A stretch of DNA of 64,000 bases, from the NCBI RefSeq assembly GCF_042945595.1, contig NZ_CP168493.1:992001-1056000 (forward strand), in the 5' to 3' direction. How positions within the stretch are numbered: position 1 is the first letter of the stretch; each line of letters starts with the position of its first letter. Shown one piece after another: positions 63,422-64,000 of the stretch. The stretch is from Psychrobacillus sp042945595. Its GTDB lineage: Bacteria; Bacillota; Bacilli; Bacillales_A; Planococcaceae. The position numbers and the translations under genes were made by a program. The notes under the pieces are model-generated. The model saw nothing but the letters and a program-made list of their open reading frames with translations. It did not search any database and had not been told where the DNA came from.

Positions 63422-63430
63422 GCTGAAAAC

Positions 63431-63775
63431 TTAACTATAATAAACAAACAATGCTATACACATACAAAGCAAACTAGATAATCCTAAAGCAATAATCGGC
63501 TTATATGAAAAAGAAAAGACTTCGGAAGGCAATCGCATTTTACTCGCTTCTTTTCTCATACGCTTAGGCGTAAAAACCTTTCTAGAACTTTCTGTGAAAA
63601 AGTCAAAAAAACCTCCAGCAACAACATAAGACATTAAACCGAAGAACGTAATTAATCCTCCTGCATAGAACGACATATTAGCATATGAAATTAGGTTTAT
63701 TTTTCCATAAAATAAAAACATTAGTACGAAAATGATGAGTTGTAAACTTAAAAAATAAATAATTTTTGTTTTCAT
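63431..63775 (-). CDS. small membrane protein, DUF3899-like
   Basis: 114 residues with three membrane helices (about 5-23, 34-56, 91-113). The SYVVAGGFFDFFTESSRKVF segment followed by a basic stretch looks like DUF3899, by eye only. ATG at 63775 with GAGGTG ahead. It lies upstream of trpS on the same strand but the trpS promoter and leader separate them. Role unknown. Confidence 0.7.
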   Translation of the reverse strand: MKTKIIYFLSLQLIIFVLMFLFYGKINLISYANMSFYAGGLITFFGLMSYVVAGGFFDFFTESSRKVFTPKRMRKEASKMRLPSEVFSFSYKPIIALGLSSLLCMCIALFVYYS

Positions 63776-63891
63776 ATTTCACCTCTACAAGAATAGATTA
63801 TAAAAGATAGGAAATAAATAATCAAAATTTTAGTTAATAATTGTAAAAAGAATAAAAAACCCTTTCCAAAGATTCACAATTGTTAGGACAA

Positions 63892-63919
63892 TGTAATGAT
63901 TTTGTTATAACATTGTAAA
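63892..63919 (+). promoter_or_regulatory. TGTWAH direct repeats at 11-bp period near the window end
   Basis: TGTAAT, TGTTAT and TGTAAA separated by five bases each, all three matching TGTWAH. A TATAAT at 63959-63964 with a poor -35 (CTGTAC) follows, suggesting a plus-strand promoter for a gene beyond the window. The remaining 225 bases after 63776 are AT-rich and hold no gene. Confidence 0.45.
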
Positions 63920-64000
63920 AATTATAGTAAAAAACCTGTACAAGTTATGAGGAAAATGTATAATAAGTATTGTAATGAATTTGTCTGAAAATTTAAAGGG

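Overview
The window looks like the chromosome of a low-GC Gram-positive bacterium of the order Bacillales. Gene content and neighbour order resemble Bacillus subtilis. Short AGGAGG-type ribosome sites, TTG and GTG starts, T-box leaders, and CodY-, CtsR- and FapR-type operators fit as well. The intergenic repeats and protein sequences suggest the Planococcaceae (Psychrobacillus or Lysinibacillus type); this placement is an inference. There is no sign of a phage, plasmid, insertion-sequence transposase or CRISPR array, and no rRNA or tRNA gene was seen.

Region by region. Bases 1-1200: the tail of a chemoreceptor and a small membrane protein. Bases 1678-13172: branched-chain amino acid biosynthesis, ilvD, then a T-box leader, then ilvB-ilvH-ilvC-leuA-leuB-leuC-leuD-ilvA. 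ilvD has its own promoter with a CodY-like site; the other genes lie behind an isoleucine-type T-box. Bases 13465-18500: a ring-cleavage-type VOC protein, an atypical SDR, a second chemoreceptor, a secreted NlpC/P60 hydrolase and a PilZ protein. Bases 18540-31910: a conserved block of hpf, secA, prfB (programmed frameshift), a YitT-family gene, cccB, ftsE-ftsX-M23 hydrolase, a ResA-like thioredoxin, ctpB, minJ-like and csbA, covering secretion, translation, division and cell-wall turnover. Bases 31910-32880 are non-coding and rich in repeats. Then come azlC/azlD, a TVP38 protein, the addB-addA recombination nuclease with a DUF418 gene, yisK, yisL, a 57-aa membrane peptide, a membrane-anchored amylase-like protein, yitS/yitU (minus strand), yitV, yitW, an N-domain-less clpB with a CtsR box, yjzD, fabH-fabF with a FapR box, oppDFBCA, and trpS (minus strand, T-box).

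Working together: the ilv-leu genes make Ile, Val and Leu from threonine and pyruvate and are sensed both by CodY-type and tRNA-type control. FtsEX, the adjacent M23 protein, CtpB, the NlpC/P60 protein and MinJ form a division and cell-wall group. FabH/FabF start and extend fatty acids under FapR-type control. Opp imports peptides.

The most unusual material lies between genes. At least eight non-coding stretches carry short words repeated every 20-21 bp (about two DNA turns), with the same words reappearing in opposite orientation at distant loci. There are also palindromic GC-rich elements of 115-250 bp, one of them inside the leu operon. Four upstream regions carry TGTWAH-like hexamers at an 11-bp period. 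Protein-level oddities are a GH13-like protein whose catalytic positions look lost, an ilvA with a broken 5' end, and a ClpB lacking its N domain.
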